64,000 bases of DNA from Occallatibacter sp. (GTDB lineage: Bacteria > Acidobacteriota > Terriglobia > Terriglobales > Acidobacteriaceae): positions 1 through 64,000 of the forward strand of contig JARLGE010000112.1 of NCBI GenBank assembly GCA_031296215.1, in the 5' to 3' direction. Shown here piece by piece: positions 60,639 to 64,000 of the stretch; the first letter of the stretch is position 1; every line of letters begins with the position of its first letter. The position numbers were made by a program, and so were the translations under genes. A model generated the notes under the pieces. The model was given only the letters and a program-made list of their open reading frames with translations. It searched no databases and was not told where the DNA came from.

Positions 60639-61883
60639 ATGGCTGAAGAGAGAAAGCAAAAGAGCCGGCTCTGGCTTTGGCTGGGCGCGGCCGTTCTAAC
60701 GGTCCTCGCATTCTTTGCGGCGCGCGCACTTTTGCGAGAGCGGCTTACGGTGCGGGCAGTGCGCGTCAGCCGCCAGCAGTTGGTGAACACCATCAGCACC
60801 AACGGCCGCGTCGAGCCTATCGTGGACCACCCCATCTACGCGCCCATCTCCTCCACCGTCAAGGCCCTCTATGTCCAGCAGGGCGACCAGGTGGCGGCAG
60901 GCAAATTGCTGCTGGAGCTGGACGACGTGCAGGCGCGCGCCCGGGTTGCCACCGCCGAGAGCGGCGTCAAGACCGCCCAGGCAGCCCTCGACGCGGCCAA
61001 CCACAACGGGACCGTGCAGGAGCGCCAGGCGGCAGCCGCCGAAATCAATCGCGCCCGCATCGATCGCGACCAGGCCCGGCGCGGGCTGGATGCGCTCGCC
61101 AAGCTCAAGTCCACAGGTGCTGCTTCGGCCAGCGAAGTGGCCGCCGCGCAGGAGCGCCTCGATACCGCCGACGCCGCGCTGCACGCGTCCGAGGAGAGCG
61201 CCCGCAACCGCTACGCGCCCCCCGATCTAGCCCGCGCCCAGGGCGCGCTGGCCGACGCCGAAGCCGGCCTGGCCGCCGTCAAGGATGTGCTGGCAAGGAC
61301 CGCTCCCCACGCTCCCGCCGCCGGAACCGTCTACAGCATCGCTGTCGGGCGCTCCGAGTTTGCCGAAGAGGGCAAGCTGCTGCTACAGTTGGCCGACCTG
61401 CGCACCCTGCGCGTCCGCGCCTACTTCGACGAGCCGCTCATCGGCCAGCTTGCGGTGGGCCAGAGAGTGCAGATCAAATGGGACGGCGACTCCCGGCCTG
61501 GCCACGTCTGGCTGGGCCACGTCGTGCGCACGCCGACCACTGTGGTCCAATACACCACCCGCATCGTGGGCGAGACGCTGATCGAGATTGAAGGCGGCGA
61601 CGGAGGCCTCCTTCCAGACACCAACGTCACCGCCACCGTCACCACCTCCAGCCAGCCCGATGCCCTGACCGTACCGCGCGAGGCCCTGCACGTCGAGAAC
61701 GGCAAATCCTTCGTCTTCAAAGTGGTCGGCGACGAACTGGCGCGGACTCCCGTCACCGTCGGCACCCCCAACCTCACCCTGGCGCCCATCCTCTCCGGAC
61801 TGGCCGAAGGAGACATCGTGGCTACGGGCTCAATCAGCGGACTGCCCCTTCAGGAGGGCATTCCCGTGAAGGTTGTGCGGTGA
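60639..61883 (+). CDS. Membrane-fusion (HlyD/MacA-like) periplasmic adaptor
   Basis: 414 residues from ATG 60639. Membrane helix about 11-30 (LWLWLGAAVLTVLAFFAA). Lipoyl half ISSTVKALYVQQGDQVAAGKLLLELDD, a long alpha-hairpin (105-205), second half DVLARTAPHAPAAGTVYSIAVGRSEFAEEGKLLLQLADL, then beta-barrel and membrane-proximal domain. The operon continues with a TPR gene and a TolC gene; the transporter itself is not in the window. Confidence 0.92.
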   Translation: MAEERKQKSRLWLWLGAAVLTVLAFFAARALLRERLTVRAVRVSRQQLVNTISTNGRVEPIVDHPIYAPISSTVKALYVQQGDQVAAGKLLLELDDVQARARVATAESGVKTAQAALDAANHNGTVQERQAAAAEINRARIDRDQARRGLDALAKLKSTGAASASEVAAAQERLDTADAALHASEESARNRYAPPDLARAQGALADAEAGLAAVKDVLARTAPHAPAAGTVYSIAVGRSEFAEEGKLLLQLADLRTLRVRAYFDEPLIGQLAVGQRVQIKWDGDSRPGHVWLGHVVRTPTTVVQYTTRIVGETLIEIEGGDGGLLPDTNVTATVTTSSQPDALTVPREALHVENGKSFVFKVVGDELARTPVTVGTPNLTLAPILSGLAEGDIVATGSISGLPLQEGIPVKVVR

Positions 61884-62914
61884 GCCTGCGGCGTATGGGG
61901 GTTCCGGTCCTGACCGCGGCGTTGCTGGCGGCTGCCATCCCGTTTGCCTCGCCCGCGCAATCCTCCCCCGCCTCTCCGGCACAAACCCTGACCCTGGCCA
62001 GCGCGGCGCTCCAGTCCGGTGAAGCCGACAAGGCCCTGGAACTGCTCAAGTCCGCGCCCGCATCCGGCCCCGGCTCAGCCCAGGCCCACAATCTCATCTG
62101 CCGCGTCCGCATCAACCTGGAGCAATGGGATGCCGCAGCCAACGAGTGCGAGCAGGCCGTCCGCCTGGACGGATCGAACTCCGGCTATCACCTGTGGCTG
62201 GGTCGAGCTTTGGGCGAGAAGGCCGATCGCGCCTCCTTCCTCAGCGCCTACTCGCTGGCCAAGCGCACCCGCGCCGAGTTTGAAGCAGCGGTCCGGCTCG
62301 ACCCCCGCAATGGCGAGGCCCTTGTCTCTCTTGGCGAGTTCGATCGCCAGGCTCCCGGCGTGGTGGGAGGCGGTATGGACAAGGCACAGCAGATCGCCGT
62401 CCAGCTCGATAAAGTTGATCCGGAGCGTGCCCACGAGTTCCGCGGCCGCCTCGCCGAGCAGAAGAAAGACTATGCCGCCGCCGAGGGCGAGTTCAAGAGG
62501 GCCATCGCCGCCGGGCCCCACCCGGCCTTCGGCTGGACCGCGTTGGCCGGCTTTTACCTTCGCCGCCAGCGCTTCGCCGAGATGGAGTCGGCCTTCCACA
62601 GCGCCCTCACCGCGGCGCAACGCGACCGCCAATCCGGCGTAGCTCTCTACGACGGCGCCGGCCTTCTGCTTGAATCCAACCGCAACCCCGCCCTGGCCGC
62701 CGCCATGCTGGACGAGTACCTGACCAACGCCGCCAAAACCGAAGAAGCCCCGGCCTTCGTCGCCCATCTCCGTCTGGCCCGCCTCAAACAGCAGCTCGGC
62801 GACGCCGCGGCCGCCGGCCGCGAGTGCTCCGCCGCACTAGCCCTGGCCAGCCAATACAAGCCCGCCCAGGACTTCCGACCTCCCAACGCAGGCCCGCAAC
62901 AGGCAAGGTTCTGA
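61880..62914 (+). CDS. Secreted TPR-repeat protein
   Basis: 344 residues. GTG 61880 overlaps the adaptor stop (GTGA); ATG 61895 is possible. Signal peptide about 1-28. Residues 35-330 are TPR-like helical pairs (ALQSGEADKALELLKSAP; AHNLICRVRINLEQWDAAANECEQAVRLD; DYAAAEGEFKRAIAAGPHPAFGWTALAGFYLRRQRF). Placed between the adaptor and the TolC gene with 4-bp overlap at each end, so it may be a scaffold for the exporter; that role is inference. Confidence 0.88.
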   Translation: MSLRRMGVPVLTAALLAAAIPFASPAQSSPASPAQTLTLASAALQSGEADKALELLKSAPASGPGSAQAHNLICRVRINLEQWDAAANECEQAVRLDGSNSGYHLWLGRALGEKADRASFLSAYSLAKRTRAEFEAAVRLDPRNGEALVSLGEFDRQAPGVVGGGMDKAQQIAVQLDKVDPERAHEFRGRLAEQKKDYAAAEGEFKRAIAAGPHPAFGWTALAGFYLRRQRFAEMESAFHSALTAAQRDRQSGVALYDGAGLLLESNRNPALAAAMLDEYLTNAAKTEEAPAFVAHLRLARLKQQLGDAAAAGRECSAALALASQYKPAQDFRPPNAGPQQARF

Positions 62915-64000
62915 TGCACGGGAAACTCGCCCCCAACCCGCGCCCGTTCTGGTCCACCCTGGCCCCTGCGGGGGCTCTGTTTGTCTGCGCTCTTGGGCTG
63001 TTCCCCCTCCGCGCCCAGGTCTCTCTCGCCACCGTGGTCGATCTAGCCCAGCGCAACTCAAGCACCGTCAGGCTCGCCGAAGCCGACTTGAAGAAGGCGC
63101 AGGCCGCCCTGGCCCAGACCCAGGACGCCTACATCCCCAACTTCGTGATCGGCTCCAACGTCGGCTACTCGCACGGCTTCCCCACTGGTCAGCCCTCGGT
63201 CGGCAACGCCTCCATGCAGTCGCTGGTTTTCAGCTACTCGCAGCGCCAATACATGAAGGCTGCGCGCGCCGGCATCGACGCCGCCAACCTCAGCCTCAAG
63301 GATGCACGAGAGCAGGTTTCCCAGGACGCCTCCACCACCTATATTGAACTCGACACCGTCAACCGCGAACTGGCGGCGGCCAGTCAGCAGGAGAGCTTCA
63401 CCGCCGAGTTGGTGAGCATCGAGCAGCAACGCGCCGAGGCGGGCGTCGACTCCGGCCTCGATCTGCTCCAGGCCCGGCTCAACGCCGCCCAAGTCAAGCT
63501 GCAGCGCCTTCATCTGCAAACCCGCGCCGCGACACTGGCCAACCAGCTGGCCGTTCTTACCGCCTTGCCGGTTGGCTCCATCCTCCCCGACCACGCCAGC
63601 ATCCCGGAGATTCCCACTATCACCGCCGGCGATGGTCCGCACAGCCTGCCCGGTATCGATTCCGCTACCGCCCTGGCCCGCTCCAAGCAGTTCCAGGCCC
63701 GCGGAGACGACCTGGCCTGGCGGCGTCCCCAGATCGGATTCGGAGCCATCTACAACTACGACTCCAACGAGCTGAATAGTTACAGCACCTACTACAAGAA
63801 CTTCACTCCCAACAACATCAGCTTCGGCCTTCAGATCAATGTTCCCTTCTTTGACTTCAGCCTCCGCGCCAAGGCCAAGGTAACCGCCGCCGAAGCTCTC
63901 CGCGCCAGGGTCGAATCCGAACAGGCCCAACGCCAGAACGACGTTCAGATTGCTACACTTACCGGCAGCCTGCGCGAACTCGATGCACTGGCCGAAGTCG
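62914..64000 (+). CDS. TolC-family outer-membrane efflux protein (truncated by window end)
   Basis: At least 362 residues; open to the last base. ATG 62914 overlaps the TPR stop (ATGA). Signal peptide about 1-35 (FWSTLAPAGALFVCALGLFPLRAQ). First OEP repeat: VSLATVVDLAQRNSSTVRLAEADLKKAQAAL; second repeat begins near 245. Partner of the adaptor at 60639. The C-terminus is missing only because the window ends. Confidence 0.9.
   Translation, partial: MHGKLAPNPRPFWSTLAPAGALFVCALGLFPLRAQVSLATVVDLAQRNSSTVRLAEADLKKAQAALAQTQDAYIPNFVIGSNVGYSHGFPTGQPSVGNASMQSLVFSYSQRQYMKAARAGIDAANLSLKDAREQVSQDASTTYIELDTVNRELAAASQQESFTAELVSIEQQRAEAGVDSGLDLLQARLNAAQVKLQRLHLQTRAATLANQLAVLTALPVGSILPDHASIPEIPTITAGDGPHSLPGIDSATALARSKQFQARGDDLAWRRPQIGFGAIYNYDSNELNSYSTYYKNFTPNNISFGLQINVPFFDFSLRAKAKVTAAEALRARVESEQAQRQNDVQIATLTGSLRELDALAEV

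Overview
The window is GC-rich chromosomal DNA that looks like an Acidobacteriota genome (Terriglobia/Acidobacteriia type). Signs of this are a very large Oar-like TonB-dependent receptor with an N-terminal carboxypeptidase-regulatory domain, many secreted glycoside-active proteins, YafY/WYL, PilZ and DUF433-type small genes, and palindromic extragenic repeats of kinds I associate with this phylum. No rRNA, tRNA, phage or IS element was recognised. The phylum call is inference from gene content, not from a marker-gene tree.

Layout. 1-5.9 kb: secreted GH31 alpha-glucosidase, purQ, a PHP-type phosphatase, an SDR reductase and a secreted protein. 6.0-8.5 kb: groES-groEL behind a promoter overlapped by a CIRCE operator. 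9.1-13.4 kb: the Oar-like receptor. 13.6-26.2 kb (minus strand): a complete membrane and connecting-arm complex I operon in the order A-B-C-D-I-H-J-K-L-M-M-N. It has two nuoM genes, an extended NuoL, and no nuoE/F/G. 26.4-30.9 kb: a DUF433/DUF5615 toxin-antitoxin-like pair, an MFS carrier, VOC/YafY and YceI/MarR pairs. 30.9-38 kb: a degenerate-receiver LuxR regulator coupled to a PilZ protein, a possible ATP-grasp protein, a 15-residue tandem-repeat protein, and a compositionally odd two-gene membrane module. 38.2-43.7 kb: M29 aminopeptidase, ferredoxin, AbrB protein, then a sulfite/nitrite reductase-cysG operon. 43.8-53.3 kb: a TetR-TolC-HlyD-ABC-ABC-permease-permease exporter (YbhGFSR type, ATPase split in two) facing a second ABC-2 exporter. 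53.4-64 kb: ispG, small secreted proteins, an MFS carrier, a Tat-exported glycosidase, queF, and an HlyD-TPR-TolC operon cut by the window end.

The most interesting items are these. (1) A 17-residue leader ORF with tandem Cys codons sits exactly at the predicted transcription start of the siroheme reductase-cysG operon and is followed by a terminator hairpin; I read this as a cysteine-responsive attenuator on a leaderless mRNA. (2) The complex I operon has a fourth antiporter-like subunit, and the NuoL lateral helix shows an internal duplication that could span it. (3) Imperfect heptanucleotide tandem repeats recur in the nuo spacers and between groES and groEL, and in one case encode the end of NuoC. 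(4) A palindromic repeat is inserted in frame in an ABC ATPase. (5) A receiver domain has Glu in place of the phospho-acceptor Asp, with its start codon overlapping the stop of a c-di-GMP-binding PilZ gene.

All calls rest on reading the sequence and on remembered family signatures; no database search was run. Several starts were moved from the longest ORF to an internal codon with a better ribosome site or a stop-start overlap, as noted in each entry.
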